Part shown: positions 33,187 through 42,868 of the stretch, one piece after another
Layout: the number at the start of each line of letters is the position of its first letter
Numbering within the stretch: the stretch's first letter is position 1
NCBI GenBank assembly: GCA_016779205.1
Contig: JADHOC010000008.1
Location: 114,261-178,260 of the forward strand
Reading direction: 5' to 3'
DNA from: Planctomycetota bacterium
Lineage (GTDB): Bacteria; Planctomycetota; UBA1135; GCA-002686595
DNA length: 64,000 nucleotides
Program-made: the position numbers and the translations under genes
The notes under the pieces: generated by a model
What the model was told of the DNA's origin: nothing
Database searches by the model: none
Seen by the model: only the letters and a program-made list of their open reading frames with translations

Positions 33187-34929
33187 ATGACAGACACCGT
33201 CGAACAGACGATCAAGCTCCTTGTCGATGAGGGCCGCCCGAAGGGCTTCCTCACCTATGCGGAGATGTCGAAGCTCATGGAGGACCAGTTCCTCCCCCCC
33301 GACAAGATGGACCAGGTGTTCATCGGCCTCGAGGACGCCGGCGTCGACGTGGTCGACGACAACGACACCGAGGTCAGCAGCGACGTCACCGTGAAGACGA
33401 CGACGGACGCCAAGGCGTCGGTTGCGGCGGTCGCCGCCAAGGCGCTCCAGGACGCCGGCAAGGTCAGCGTCGCCGAGAAGATCGACGACCCGGTCCGCAT
33501 GTACCTGACGCAGATGGGTGAGATCCCGCTGCTGACGCGCCCGGAGGAGATCCGCCTCGCCAAGCGGATCGAGGTGACCCGCAAGCGGTTCCGCAAGTAC
33601 TGCATGGGCTCGGGCGTCTGCATGGACGTGTCCCTCGCCACCCTGCACGAGGTTCAGGCGGGCAACCTGGCGTTCGACCGGACGCTCAAGGTCAACCCCA
33701 ACCCCAAGCCGGACGACGATCCCAAGATCGTCGAGACCCTGGGCAAGCCTCGCCTCGCCAAGCGCCTGCCGCTCAACGTGGCCACGATCGAGCGCCTGAT
33801 GGTGCAGAGCCGCGAGGAGTACAAGGTGCTCATGGTCGGCAAGCTCTCCGAGGAGGAGCGTTCGGCCGCGCTCAAGCAGTTCCAGCGCACCCGCCGCAAG
33901 CTCATCATCCTGATCGAGGAGTGCCACCTTCAGATCAAGAAGGTCCGCCCCTACATCGAGGTCCTCGAGGAGCACGAGCGCGAGCTGCGCTCCGTCGAGC
34001 GCAAGCTCGAGCAGTTCGAGAAGGCCGGGAAGGAGGACGCGGACGGCGCCCTCGAGCTCCGCGAGCGCCTGAACGACATCGAGCTCGCCGCGCTCGAGCC
34101 CATGTCGGGCCTCAAGCGCCGCGCGCACCTCGCCCGCTTCCACTACGCGGAGTACGAGGAGGCCAAGCGCCTGCTCTCCAGCGGTAACCTGCGCCTGGTG
34201 GTCTCCATCGCGAAGAAGTACCGCAACCGCGGGCTCTCCTTCCTCGACCTCATCCAGGAGGGCAACACCGGCCTGATGAAGGCCGTCGAGAAGTACGAGT
34301 ACCGCCGCGGCTACAAGTTCTCCACCTACGCCACCTGGTGGATCCGTCAGGCCATCACCCGCTCGATCGCCGACCAGGCGCGGACCATCCGCATCCCGGT
34401 CCACATGATCGAGACCATGAGCAAGCTGCGGAACGTCACCAAGAAGCTCGTCCAGGCCAAGGGCCGGGAGCCGAGCGTCGAGGAGGTCGCCGAGGCCACG
34501 GGGATCACCGTGGACGAGGCGAAGCGGGTGATGAAGATCAGCAAGCACCCCATCAGCCTCGACCGGCCCATCGGTGAGTCCGACGACAGCTACTTCGGTG
34601 ACTTCATCGAGGACGAGTCGGCCGAGAGCCCCCTCCAGGCCGCCGGCCAGGAGATGCTCAAGGAGCGGATCGACGACGTGCTCTCGACCCTCACCTTCCG
34701 GGAGCGCGAGATCATCAAGCTCCGCTACGGCATCGGCGACGGCTACACCTACACCCTCGAGGAGGTGGGCCGGATCTTCCGGGTCACCCGCGAGCGGGTG
34801 CGGCAGATCGAGGCCAAGGCGGTCCGCAAGCTGCGCCACCCGGTCCGGGCGCGCCAGCTGGCGAGCTTCCTGGACGGCATCCAGATCCCGGACGACGCGG
34901 AGTACGAGCTCGGCGGCAAGTCCGAGTGA
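33187..34929 (+). CDS. rpoD: Primary sigma factor (sigma-70/RpoD)
   Basis: Housekeeping sigma subunit of RNA polymerase, 580 residues. Region 1.1 is near the N-terminus ([20 protein letters not shown]) and region 1.2 has [19 protein letters not shown] long charged non-conserved region spans about 130-330. Regions 2.1-2.4 include [31 protein letters not shown] and [10 protein letters not shown]. Region 3 has [11 protein letters not shown]. Region 4 has [15 protein letters not shown] and [19 protein letters not shown] use ATG at 33187 (MTDTVEQ); the longer frame upstream is unconserved. The intact -10 and -35 reading regions fit the TTGANN / TANNNT promoters seen at the tRNAs. A 16-bp hairpin follows. 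Confidence 0.96.
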   Translation: MTDTVEQTIKLLVDEGRPKGFLTYAEMSKLMEDQFLPPDKMDQVFIGLEDAGVDVVDDNDTEVSSDVTVKTTTDAKASVAAVAAKALQDAGKVSVAEKIDDPVRMYLTQMGEIPLLTRPEEIRLAKRIEVTRKRFRKYCMGSGVCMDVSLATLHEVQAGNLAFDRTLKVNPNPKPDDDPKIVETLGKPRLAKRLPLNVATIERLMVQSREEYKVLMVGKLSEEERSAALKQFQRTRRKLIILIEECHLQIKKVRPYIEVLEEHERELRSVERKLEQFEKAGKEDADGALELRERLNDIELAALEPMSGLKRRAHLARFHYAEYEEAKRLLSSGNLRLVVSIAKKYRNRGLSFLDLIQEGNTGLMKAVEKYEYRRGYKFSTYATWWIRQAITRSIADQARTIRIPVHMIETMSKLRNVTKKLVQAKGREPSVEEVAEATGITVDEAKRVMKISKHPISLDRPIGESDDSYFGDFIEDESAESPLQAAGQEMLKERIDDVLSTLTFREREIIKLRYGIGDGYTYTLEEVGRIFRVTRERVRQIEAKAVRKLRHPVRARQLASFLDGIQIPDDAEYELGGKSE

Positions 34930-34972
34930 CCGTGGGGGGGCGCTTCGGCGGCCCTGACCCCGGCTCCTGAGA

Positions 34973-35007
34973 GCGGCCCGCCGCGCCCCCTGGGCGTGGC
35001 GGGCCGC
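34973..35007 (+). terminator. Strong 16-bp hairpin after rpoD
   Basis: GCGGCCCGCCGCGCCC (34973-34988), loop CCT, then GGGCGTGGCGGGCCGC (34992-35007), with one G-T pair. It lies 44 bases after the rpoD stop. There is no T run, so it is either a Rho-assisted terminator or a 3' stabilising hairpin. Confidence 0.55.
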
Positions 35008-35162
35008 GCTCATGTGGTCGGGCGCCTGCCCCTCCCGACGGGCGCGGGCCCAGGGGCTCGGCTCGGTTCCCCGGCGCGGAGGGACTTTCGGGCCCACCCT
35101 GGGGAGGTCGCGGCGCTATCCTCTTTGGCTCAGGCCCCCGCTGACCCCCTCACCAAGTACTG

Positions 35163-35870
35163 ATGAACCCCGTCCTCCGTTCGCTGCTCAATCTTCAGGA
35201 AGTCGACCGCGACATCTTCAAGGTGGAATCGGAGCTGGAGCGGCTCCCCAAGGAGCTGGCTCAGCGGGTCGAGGCCCTCGAGCTCCGCAAGGCCCAGCTG
35301 GACGAGAAGCGCGGCGAGGTCATGGAGCTGCGCGCGGCCATCAAGGAGATCGAGCACGCCACGGTGGGGATGCGCCAGCGCCTCAAGAAGCTCGAGCACG
35401 AGTCCTCCACGGGCACCGCCGACGCGGCCCTCATCGCGAGCTACCAGCACGAGATGCGCAACATCAAGCGCAACACGAGCCAGGCGGAGGACGACGGGCT
35501 GAAGCGGGTCGCCCGGGCGGACCAGATCGAGGAGGAGATCGTCGCCATGGAGAAGCAGCTCCTGGACGAGCAGGAGGCCCACCAGGAGTTCGAGAAGAAC
35601 GTGGAGGCGGAGACCGTCACGGCCCAGGCCAAGCTCGCCGAGCTCCAGGCGGACCGCAGCACTCGCTCCGCGGAGGGGATCCCGCCGGCGAGCCTCGAGA
35701 TCTACCGCGGCCTGCTGAAGACCCGGGACGGCGAGGCCCTCGCCGAATTGGGGGACGGCCTCTGCGAGGGGTGCTTCGTCAACCTGCCCAAGAACATCGT
35801 GGTGCGGCTGGCGCGCGGGACCGAGCTGGTCCAGTGCCCCTCCTGCGACCGGATTCTCTACAACTACTGA
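35163..35870 (+). CDS. Coiled-coil protein with C4 zinc ribbon (DUF164 type)
   Basis: A 235-residue protein. Residues about 5-175 form a long antiparallel coiled coil rich in Glu, Lys and Leu. The C-terminus is a zinc ribbon with C201, C204, C225 and C228 (CEGC and CPSC). This is the widespread zf-RING_7/DUF164 family, whose role is unsettled; nucleic-acid binding is often suggested. Start ATG 35163. A TATCCT at 35117-35122 could be its -10, but no good -35 matches. Confidence 0.9.
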   Translation: MNPVLRSLLNLQEVDRDIFKVESELERLPKELAQRVEALELRKAQLDEKRGEVMELRAAIKEIEHATVGMRQRLKKLEHESSTGTADAALIASYQHEMRNIKRNTSQAEDDGLKRVARADQIEEEIVAMEKQLLDEQEAHQEFEKNVEAETVTAQAKLAELQADRSTRSAEGIPPASLEIYRGLLKTRDGEALAELGDGLCEGCFVNLPKNIVVRLARGTELVQCPSCDRILYNY

Positions 35871-35928
35871 GCGACCGCGGGGGCCTCGTCCCCGGTCACC
35901 CCGACGTCGACCGTCGGGGCATGGATCC

Positions 35929-36897
35929 TCAGGACACCGGCGAGGCTGCCGGCCCGATCTCCGTGGCGCACCGCGAGCCCTGGCGCGCGAGGCGGCGGGT
36001 GAGCTCGGCGGCGAGGCGCTCACGGATCTCGTTCTTGTAGACGTTCCATCGTGGCGCGATGCGCTTCTCGAGGGGAGCGTCGCCGGTGACCCGGTGCAGC
36101 ACCTGGTCGGGGTGGAGGCGCTCGACGAAGTCCGTCAACCACTGGACGTACTCCTCCGCCTCCAGGACCGAGAGCTCACCCTTGCGGTACTGGTGCGCCA
36201 TCTGGGTCTTCTCGAGGACCATGAGGTTGTGCACCTTCACGCCCGCCACGCGGGCTGCCGCGAGGGCATCGGCCGTGGCTCGCGCCCCCTCGCGCCCGTC
36301 GCCGGGCAGGCCGAGGATGGCGTGACCCACCACCAGGAGGTCCGCCCCGTGGGCCCGCTCCGCGGCGTCGTGGAACTCCTCCAGGGTGTGGAGTCGGTTG
36401 ATGTCGAGGAGCACCTGATCGTTGGCGGACTCGAGGCCGAGCTCGAGCCAGACGTCGGTGACCTCGCGCAGGCGGGCGAGGGCCGCGAGGGTGTCCTCCG
36501 GAATGCAGTCCGGGCGGGTCGCCACCGAGACCCCGACCACCGGGCTCCCCGGCGCCTCCACGGCGGGGCGCAGGGCCTCGAGGACCTCCTCGAAGCGGGC
36601 GCCGTCCACGTAGGTATTCGAGTAGCTCTGCAGGTAGGCGATGGCGCCGACCCCGTCGCCGCGGCGCGCGATCCGCGTCAGGCCCTCCTCCAGCTGGGCG
36701 GCGAGGCTGGCGCCCCCCTTGAGGGCGCCCGTCCCCGAGCCCTCGACGTCGCAATAGGTGCAGCCCCCGAACCCCTTGGTCCCGTCGCGGTTCGGGCACG
36801 TGGACCCGGCGTCCAGGGCCACCCGGTACACGGGGCGGCCGTAGCGCTCCTTCAGCCACGGTGCGAAGCTGCGGAAGGGAATCGAGGGAGAGGTCAT
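35929..36897 (-). CDS. TIGR01212/YhcC-type radical SAM protein
   Basis: A 322-residue radical SAM enzyme. The cluster ligands are C34, C46 and C49 in CPNRDGTKGFGGCTYC, with the wide spacing peculiar to the YhcC group. Further family marks are YLQSYSNTYVD, TRPDC and WLELGLES. It is soluble. The reaction is not established; relatives are linked to tRNA or cofactor modification. Start ATG 36897 is back to back with selB, whose nearest start is 7 bases away. Confidence 0.92.
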   Translation of the reverse strand: MTSPSIPFRSFAPWLKERYGRPVYRVALDAGSTCPNRDGTKGFGGCTYCDVEGSGTGALKGGASLAAQLEEGLTRIARRGDGVGAIAYLQSYSNTYVDGARFEEVLEALRPAVEAPGSPVVGVSVATRPDCIPEDTLAALARLREVTDVWLELGLESANDQVLLDINRLHTLEEFHDAAERAHGADLLVVGHAILGLPGDGREGARATADALAAARVAGVKVHNLMVLEKTQMAHQYRKGELSVLEAEEYVQWLTDFVERLHPDQVLHRVTGDAPLEKRIAPRWNVYKNEIRERLAAELTRRLARQGSRCATEIGPAASPVS

Positions 36898-36904
36898 CGC
36901 TCAG

Positions 36905-38878
36905 ATGCTACGCCGGGGCGCCCCGAGCGATAACATCCGGCCCAGCAACCTCGCGCTCGCCTTGGATATTCAGCCCATCGTCGTCGGAACCGCCGGTCAC
37001 ATCGACCACGGCAAGTCCACCCTCGTGAACGCCCTCACCGGGATCGATCCCGACCGCTGGGCCGAGGAGAAGGAGCGGGGGATGACCATCGACCTGGGCT
37101 TTGCCCGCTTCGAGCTGCCTGACGGCCGGAAGGTGGGCATCGTCGACGTCCCGGGCCACGAGCGCTTCATCCGGAACATGGTCGCCGGCGCCACGGGCAT
37201 CGACCTTGTCATCCTCGTCGTCGCCTCGGACGACGGGGTGATGCCCCAGACCCGCGAGCACCTCGCGATCATGCAGCTGCTCGGGGTCGAGCGCGGCTTC
37301 GTGGCGCTCACCAAGGTCGACATGGTCGACCCGGACATGGTGGAGCTGGCCGAGGAGGACGTTCGGGACGCGATCGAGGGGACCTTCCTGGAGGCGGCTC
37401 CGATCCTGCGGGTCTCCGCCATCACCGGGGAGGGCATGGATGAGCTGCGGGCCATGGTCGCGGAGCTTGCTTCGTCCGCGGAGCCCCGCTCCTCCGAGGG
37501 CGTGTTCCGGATGCCGGTCCAGCGCGTCTTCACGGCCCGCGGCTTCGGGACGATCCTCACGGGCATTCCGGTGTCGGGGTCGGTGGCAGTGGGCGACGTG
37601 GTCGAGGTGCTGCCCGGCGGCCAGAAGGGCAAGCTGCGCGGGATCCAGGCGTACCACGAGAGCGCGAAGGTGGCCCGGGCGGGGCACTCGACGGCCCTCA
37701 ACGTGGCGGACGTGGACCACCACGAGATCGAACGCGGGCACGTGGTGGCGGCGCCCGGCTTCTTCAAGCCCCAGACCATGGTGGGCGCCAACCTGACGGC
37801 GCTCAAGTCGTCGGGCCTCGCCGTCACCAACCGCATGCAGGTGCGCGTCCACACCGGCACGGCCGACGCCGTGGGGGAGGTCGTGCTCCTGGACGCCGAT
37901 GAGATCGCGCCGGGCGAGACCGGCCTCGTGCAATTCCGCATGGAGCACCCGCTGGTCTGCGCGCCGGGGGACCGCTTCGTCCTGCGCCTCGCGTCGCCGG
38001 TGATCACCCTGGGCGGCGGGGCGATCCTGGAGGAGAGCCGCTACCGGCTGAAGCGCTTCAAGCACTTCGTGATCGAGGAGCTCGAGCGGCAGGCGGCGAG
38101 CCTCGGCTCCACGGAGGCGCTGCTCGAGGCTCACCTCGCGCGGGCTCCCGAGCGGTGGGCCTCGGTGGAGGAGCTGTCCCAGTCCCTCAAGCGATCGAGG
38201 GCCGAGACGGAGGAGCTCCTGAGAGGGCTCGAGACCGAGGGCAAGGCGAGCCCCCTGGCGTCCGGGCAGCGCTGGATCCACGCCGACACGCTCGAGCTCT
38301 GCCTCTCCAGCCTGCGGGATGAGCTCACGGGTTGGTTCGACCGGAACCCCATGCGCGGGCGCATGGATGTGCGTGACCTCCGGAGCGCGCTCTCCATGGA
38401 CAAGGGGCTCGTGTCCGAGCTCCTCCAGCGCGAGGAGGCCGAGGGCCGCGTCGTCCTGGAGGCGGGCGGGATGATCGCCCTCGCCGGCCGCGAGGTCGCC
38501 CTCGATCCCGCCCAGGCCAAGCTGCGCGGGGAGATCCTCGGGCGCATGGTGGCGGGTCGGCTCCAGCCGCCGTCGCCGGGTGAGCTCGCCGAACAGATCG
38601 GTGCGCCGCGTGGTGAGGTGGACACCGTACTGCAGCTCTGCGTGGACGAGGGCTCCATCGAGCGGGTGGGGGGCGAGCTCTTCATGGCAGCCGAGATCAT
38701 GGCCGAGGCGCGGGAGGCGGTGACCTCCAACTGCGAGCGCAACGGTCACCTCGAGATCCCCGAGCTCCGCGACGCGCTCCAGTCCACGCGGAAGTTCCTG
38801 ATCCCTCTGCTCGAGCACTTCGACACGGAGGGCCTGACCCTCCGCCAGGCCGGGCGTCGGGTCCTGAAGCGCCGCTGA
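36905..38878 (+). CDS. selB: Selenocysteine-specific elongation factor SelB
   Basis: Delivers selenocysteinyl-tRNA to UGA codons that carry a SECIS hairpin. It has about 657 residues. The GTPase domain has [27 protein letters not shown] and ALTKVD. Two beta-barrel domains and a third EF-Tu-like domain follow. The C-terminal third is a set of winged helices (about 400-657) that bind the SECIS RNA. The start is ATG at 36905 or TTG at 36962 ([14 protein letters not shown]); the latter is nearer the usual length and leaves room for divergent promoters. selA, selC and selD are not in this window. Confidence 0.95.
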   Translation: MLRRGAPSDNIRPSNLALALDIQPIVVGTAGHIDHGKSTLVNALTGIDPDRWAEEKERGMTIDLGFARFELPDGRKVGIVDVPGHERFIRNMVAGATGIDLVILVVASDDGVMPQTREHLAIMQLLGVERGFVALTKVDMVDPDMVELAEEDVRDAIEGTFLEAAPILRVSAITGEGMDELRAMVAELASSAEPRSSEGVFRMPVQRVFTARGFGTILTGIPVSGSVAVGDVVEVLPGGQKGKLRGIQAYHESAKVARAGHSTALNVADVDHHEIERGHVVAAPGFFKPQTMVGANLTALKSSGLAVTNRMQVRVHTGTADAVGEVVLLDADEIAPGETGLVQFRMEHPLVCAPGDRFVLRLASPVITLGGGAILEESRYRLKRFKHFVIEELERQAASLGSTEALLEAHLARAPERWASVEELSQSLKRSRAETEELLRGLETEGKASPLASGQRWIHADTLELCLSSLRDELTGWFDRNPMRGRMDVRDLRSALSMDKGLVSELLQREEAEGRVVLEAGGMIALAGREVALDPAQAKLRGEILGRMVAGRLQPPSPGELAEQIGAPRGEVDTVLQLCVDEGSIERVGGELFMAAEIMAEAREAVTSNCERNGHLEIPELRDALQSTRKFLIPLLEHFDTEGLTLRQAGRRVLKRR

Positions 38879-39243
38879 GCCTCGGGCGGGGTCCCTCCCC
38901 GCGCCTGAGACGTCCGCGGTGGTCGCGCGGTGGTCGCGCGGCGGCCCGCGCGTGCCGTGTTCGGACGCGACGGCCCAGGCCCGCGGGCGCCACGCGCTGT
39001 CCTGGGGGCCACAGAGGGGGAGCAGGCGCGCCCAGGTGGAAGATCTTTCGGGGTGCGGTCCGGCGGCGGCGTCGAGGGATCCGCGACGTGCGTCCCGGAC
39101 CGGGACATCGGGGACCTGCGAATCGCCCCGTTATCCAAAGGGTCCGCCCCGCAGGGGTCGATACGCCCACTGTTCGCGCCCCTGCCAGGTACCAGGCCGA
39201 GGGCGACGATCTTTCCCCAGCTTGCAAGCCATTCGTATCTGTG
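38879..39243 (+). other. Intergenic region between selB and the acidic membrane protein
   Basis: These 365 bases hold no gene I can support. They contain a short hairpin just after selB (38886-38902, stem GCGGGG/CCCCGC), two perfect copies of the 11-mer GCGGTGGTCGC (38916-38937), and a near-palindrome GTCCCGG-A-CCGGGAC (39092-39106) about 138 bases before the next start, which would suit an operator. Confidence 0.5.
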
Positions 39244-42200
39244 ATGTCGGAAGACTCGAACCTGCCCACGCCGCCGCCCTCTCCGGAAGAACGCCCTGTT
39301 CAGCCCGAGGCAGAGAGCTTCGATGGAGGCCTCGATGGGGACTCCTGGCTGCTCGACGTCGGCCCTGAGCCCGGCACCGAGTACGAGGAGCACGAGTCGG
39401 TCCCGGCCTTGCCGATGGAGTGGGATGAGGGCTCGCCGAGCCCCGAGTGGGAGCAAGGGGCCGAGGCTCCCGCCGCTGCGCCCGCCTTCGCGGAGGGGTT
39501 CGAGGTGTTCGAGGAATCCGAGGCCTACGGCGAGTTCCCCGAGGGCTACGAGGAATTCGGGGACGGCGGTGAGACCTCCTTCATCGAGCCCGCTCCTCGC
39601 TCCCGTCCGATGGTGGAGGCGATCCTCCCCGGTACCCTGGCCATGCTCCTCTCCTTCGCGGGCATCGCGGTGTGGAGCTTCCTGCGGACCCCCGCCTCCT
39701 TCAACGAGAACGTGGAGCTGGCGCGGAGCGAGCACGAGATTCACTTCACGCCCGACGACGAGGTGGAGCTCGCCAAGCCCCTGCAGCTCCCCACGACCGG
39801 CCCCGCCGACGACCGCGTCGCGGGCTGGATGGAGCTCGGGCAGACCGCGGGTGACCTGAGCGAGCCCGATGAGCTCGGGTACGCCTCCAGCGCCACCGAT
39901 GACGGGTCGAGCTACGCCTCCGTGCCCACGGGCCCCGAGGGCGCCGTGGTGACCACCGTGGAACCCGTGACGCCCGAGGAGGAAGAGGCCAGCCCGGAGC
40001 CCGCCCCCGAGGCCCTGACGGTCCTCGAGGCCCTCGGCGCCGCCGAGCCCGCCTCCCCCGAGCCGGCCGCGCCCGAGGCGACGGTCAGCGTGGTCGCCGT
40101 CGAGGACGAGGGCCCGGCGCCCGATGCCGGGTCCGCCGCGGCAGACACCGCCGACCCCGAGGCCGTTGCCACGCTGGAGCCGATGGTGGAGCCCGCCGAA
40201 CAGCCCGCTCAGGAGCCCACCGAGCAGCCCACCGAGGTCGCCGTGGAGGAGACCCCCGCTCCCGGCGCCCTGCAGGAGTTCCTCCTCGGTGTCGCCGGCT
40301 GGAGTGCCGTGGCGGCGGAGCTGGCGGCTGAGTCCGAGGCCGACGTCGCGTCGCTCCCCGAGAGCTTTGCCCCGCGCCCCTTCCAGGGACCGGGCTGCGT
40401 GCCCGCGCCCCTCGAGTTGATGAGCGACGGCCCCCTGGAACAGGTGGCGGTCGCCGACGCGCCGGAGGCCGAGGGAGAGAGCGCTCCCGGGCCGGAGGCT
40501 GAGACCGAGCCCGAGACCGAGCCGGGGAGCTTCACGCCTGGCTGGCTCATGGCCCTCGTCGCCCCTGCCGCACCTGGTGCGGAGGGGACCACCGAGGACG
40601 CCCCGACCGTCGCTCAGCTGAGCCTCCCCGAGCCCGAGGTGGACACCGTCATGGAGGAGCCGGCGGTCGCGCCGGAACCCTTCGACTGGACCGAACGGAC
40701 CTGGGGCCCGGAGGTCACCATGTCCGCGGTCGAGCTCCCTGAGGTCGAGGAGCCCTACGAGCCCCGGGTGGTGGAGATCGAGGTCCCCGGCGCGGTCGAG
40801 GACGAGGTCGCCACGCTGGCGGAGCCCGCCAACGAGCAGGTCGCCCTCCCGGAGGAGATCCTCATCGCCGAGGCGCCCGTGGCCGAAGGGCCCATCACCG
40901 AGGTGCCCGCCACGGAAGCCCCCGCCACGGAAGCCCCCGCCACGGAAGCCCCCGCGGCCGAGGCGACCGGCGTCGCCGCCCTCGGGTGGCCGTCGGACTG
41001 GCCCAGCCCCTGGGAAGCGGAGGCCCCCGCGCAGGCGTGGACGCCCGAGCCGGCCATGGAGCCCGTGCCCACCCAGGTGGCCGAGGCGGTCGAGCCCGTC
41101 GAAGAGGCCATCGTCGCCGACGAGGTCGCTGCGGCTGAATTCACCGGCATCGAGGAGGCCCCGATGGAGCAGGCCGAGGTGCCGGCTCCGGCGGTCGTGG
41201 CCGAGCCCGCCGTCGAGGTCGCGGCGATCTCCGAGCAGCCGTCCGTCGGCGACGCGCCCGCGGCCACCTCGGTGAACGAGGAGCCCGCGCTCGAGGAGAT
41301 TCACTTCGAGGAGCTCGCCAGCGCTGATCCGGTCACCGAAGGCCCCATGCCCGAGGAGGACGCCTCCCCGGAGCCCGCGGCCCAGGAGCCGATGGTCGAG
41401 GTGGCTGCCGCTGAGCCTCCCCCTGTCCCGCAGGTGAACCCGGGCGAGACCTCGCTCGAGGCGCTGCCCCCCACGGGCATCGGCTGGCCGTCCGACTGGC
41501 CCATGGCCTGGGACGCCGAGCCCGTTCAGGTCGCGGAGCCGGAGGCCGTTGCCGCGGCGGAGGCGGTCCCGGCCGAGGTGCAGGGGACCGAGGCCCTGGC
41601 CCTCGACGCCGAGCCGCAGGCCACCGAGCCCACCGCTGCTCCCGAGGAGCCCGCCGACCCTGCGCCCGTCACCGAGCTCGTGGCCGCGGCGGAGGAGCCC
41701 GCCCCGGTCACCGAGGAGGTGGCCGCGGAGGCCGTGGACCCGGCCACCGAGCCGGCCACTGAGCCGACCACCGAGCTGGCTGCCGCAGAGGCCCCGGCGC
41801 CCCTGGACGAGCTCGACGGAGAGGTCGCCCAGGCGGCGGAGCCGGAGGAGGCCGACGAACAGGCGGAGGTCGCCATGGTGGGGCCTGCCCTGCCGCAGTT
41901 CGCCCCCGTCCTCGTGCCCCCGTCACCGGACCTGGTGAGCGATCTCAACGCTGACCCCGCTGGCGGCGACCCCGCGGCCGGGCCGGGCGGCGCGCCCGCC
42001 GGCGTCGAGGTGGCCGCCTCGATTCCCGCCGCCGCGGGAGCGGTGGAGGCCGAGTTCGAGAGCGTCTCGAGCGCCGGCACCATCGCCCAGCAGGAGGTCG
42101 CCGTGGAGGTGGTCGGGAGCCTCGCGGAGGAGGCGCCCACCCGCCGTCGCCGGCAGCTTCTGGAGCGGATCGAGGACGAGCGCTACTGGCGCTTCAAGAG

Positions 42201-42627
42201 CGTCCCCAGCCGCAAGTTCAACGACGACGACATGGTCTTCACCCCGAACGTCGGCAACGTCCGCGTCGTGCTCAAGGGGGGCGAGGCCTTCGACGGCCGG
42301 CTCCACTCGGTGGGGCAGGGCAAGATCATGCTCGACACGAAGATGGGCCGCATGGCCGTGGACGCCAGGCGGGCGGACCGGGTGGACCGGATCACCGACG
42401 ACCGGAGCGTGCTGCGCGGGCCCGCGACGACCGCCTCGACGTCCGGCCTGAAGCGCGTCAAGGTCCGCACCGACGGCGGCGTCTTCTACGGTCACCTCGT
42501 GTCCAGGGAGGGCAAGCGGGTCACGCTCCTGATGGACGAGGGCTTCCGCATCACCCTCGAGAGTGACGACGTCACCGAGGCCGCCGACCGCCGCGGCGGG
42601 CGCCTCCGGAGGGTGGACCAGCGCTGA
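39244..42627 (+). CDS. Large acidic repetitive membrane protein with duplicated C-terminal domain
   Basis: An unrecognised 1127-residue protein. Residues 1-120 are acidic and Pro/Glu/Tyr rich. One membrane span lies at about 125-147. Residues 150-980 are low-complexity Ala/Pro/Glu/Val with almost no Lys or Cys and include a 15-bp DNA tandem repeat. Within this, LGWPSDWPSPWEAEA (580-594) and IGWPSDWPMAWDAEP (746-760) are near copies 166 residues apart. The C-terminus (about 1000-1127) is compact and basic, with two copies of a beta-rich unit (VRVVLKGGEAFDGRLHS and KVRTDGGVFYGHLVS, each ending in a D-D/A-R segment). The start ATG 39244 is used; a longer frame lacks this bias. It could span the periplasm or crowd a surface. 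Function is unknown. Confidence 0.8.
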   Translation: MSEDSNLPTPPPSPEERPVQPEAESFDGGLDGDSWLLDVGPEPGTEYEEHESVPALPMEWDEGSPSPEWEQGAEAPAAAPAFAEGFEVFEESEAYGEFPEGYEEFGDGGETSFIEPAPRSRPMVEAILPGTLAMLLSFAGIAVWSFLRTPASFNENVELARSEHEIHFTPDDEVELAKPLQLPTTGPADDRVAGWMELGQTAGDLSEPDELGYASSATDDGSSYASVPTGPEGAVVTTVEPVTPEEEEASPEPAPEALTVLEALGAAEPASPEPAAPEATVSVVAVEDEGPAPDAGSAAADTADPEAVATLEPMVEPAEQPAQEPTEQPTEVAVEETPAPGALQEFLLGVAGWSAVAAELAAESEADVASLPESFAPRPFQGPGCVPAPLELMSDGPLEQVAVADAPEAEGESAPGPEAETEPETEPGSFTPGWLMALVAPAAPGAEGTTEDAPTVAQLSLPEPEVDTVMEEPAVAPEPFDWTERTWGPEVTMSAVELPEVEEPYEPRVVEIEVPGAVEDEVATLAEPANEQVALPEEILIAEAPVAEGPITEVPATEAPATEAPATEAPAAEATGVAALGWPSDWPSPWEAEAPAQAWTPEPAMEPVPTQVAEAVEPVEEAIVADEVAAAEFTGIEEAPMEQAEVPAPAVVAEPAVEVAAISEQPSVGDAPAATSVNEEPALEEIHFEELASADPVTEGPMPEEDASPEPAAQEPMVEVAAAEPPPVPQVNPGETSLEALPPTGIGWPSDWPMAWDAEPVQVAEPEAVAAAEAVPAEVQGTEALALDAEPQATEPTAAPEEPADPAPVTELVAAAEEPAPVTEEVAAEAVDPATEPATEPTTELAAAEAPAPLDELDGEVAQAAEPEEADEQAEVAMVGPALPQFAPVLVPPSPDLVSDLNADPAGGDPAAGPGGAPAGVEVAASIPAAAGAVEAEFESVSSAGTIAQQEVAVEVVGSLAEEAPTRRRRQLLERIEDERYWRFKSVPSRKFNDDDMVFTPNVGNVRVVLKGGEAFDGRLHSVGQGKIMLDTKMGRMAVDARRADRVDRITDDRSVLRGPATTASTSGLKRVKVRTDGGVFYGHLVSREGKRVTLLMDEGFRITLESDDVTEAADRRGGRLRRVDQR
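40909..40953 (+). repeat. Three perfect 15-bp tandem repeats inside a coding region
   Basis: GCCACGGAAGCCCCC occurs three times in direct succession (40909, 40924, 40939). The unit is a multiple of three, so copy-number change would lengthen or shorten the PATEA-type protein repeat without a frameshift. Less perfect copies flank it. Confidence 0.9.
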
Positions 42628-42677
42628 TCCCCGGCAGGGGAGCGGCGGTGACGCTCGACGTCGCCGACCGAGCTCAA

Positions 42678-42710
42678 GGAGGCCCCTGCGTCGACGACGC
42701 GGGGGCCTCC
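42678..42710 (+). terminator. 13-bp hairpin after the acidic membrane protein
   Basis: GGAGGCCCCTGCG, loop TCGACGA, then CGCGGGGGCCTCC (one G-T pair), 51 bases after the stop. The sequence after it is not T-rich, so termination probably involves Rho. Confidence 0.5.
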
Positions 42711-42868
42711 CTGCGTTCGCGGGAAGCGCCGGGCCGCCGGGGAGGGGTCCTTTGGTGAGGCGGGAGGAGGCCCTCCGGTGGTGCCGGTGGAGACTGTGTA
42801 GCGAGGCGGGCCGGGGGGACTAGGCTCTACACTGGCCCCGCGCCCTCTCCCCCGCGCCGCTCCCGATC

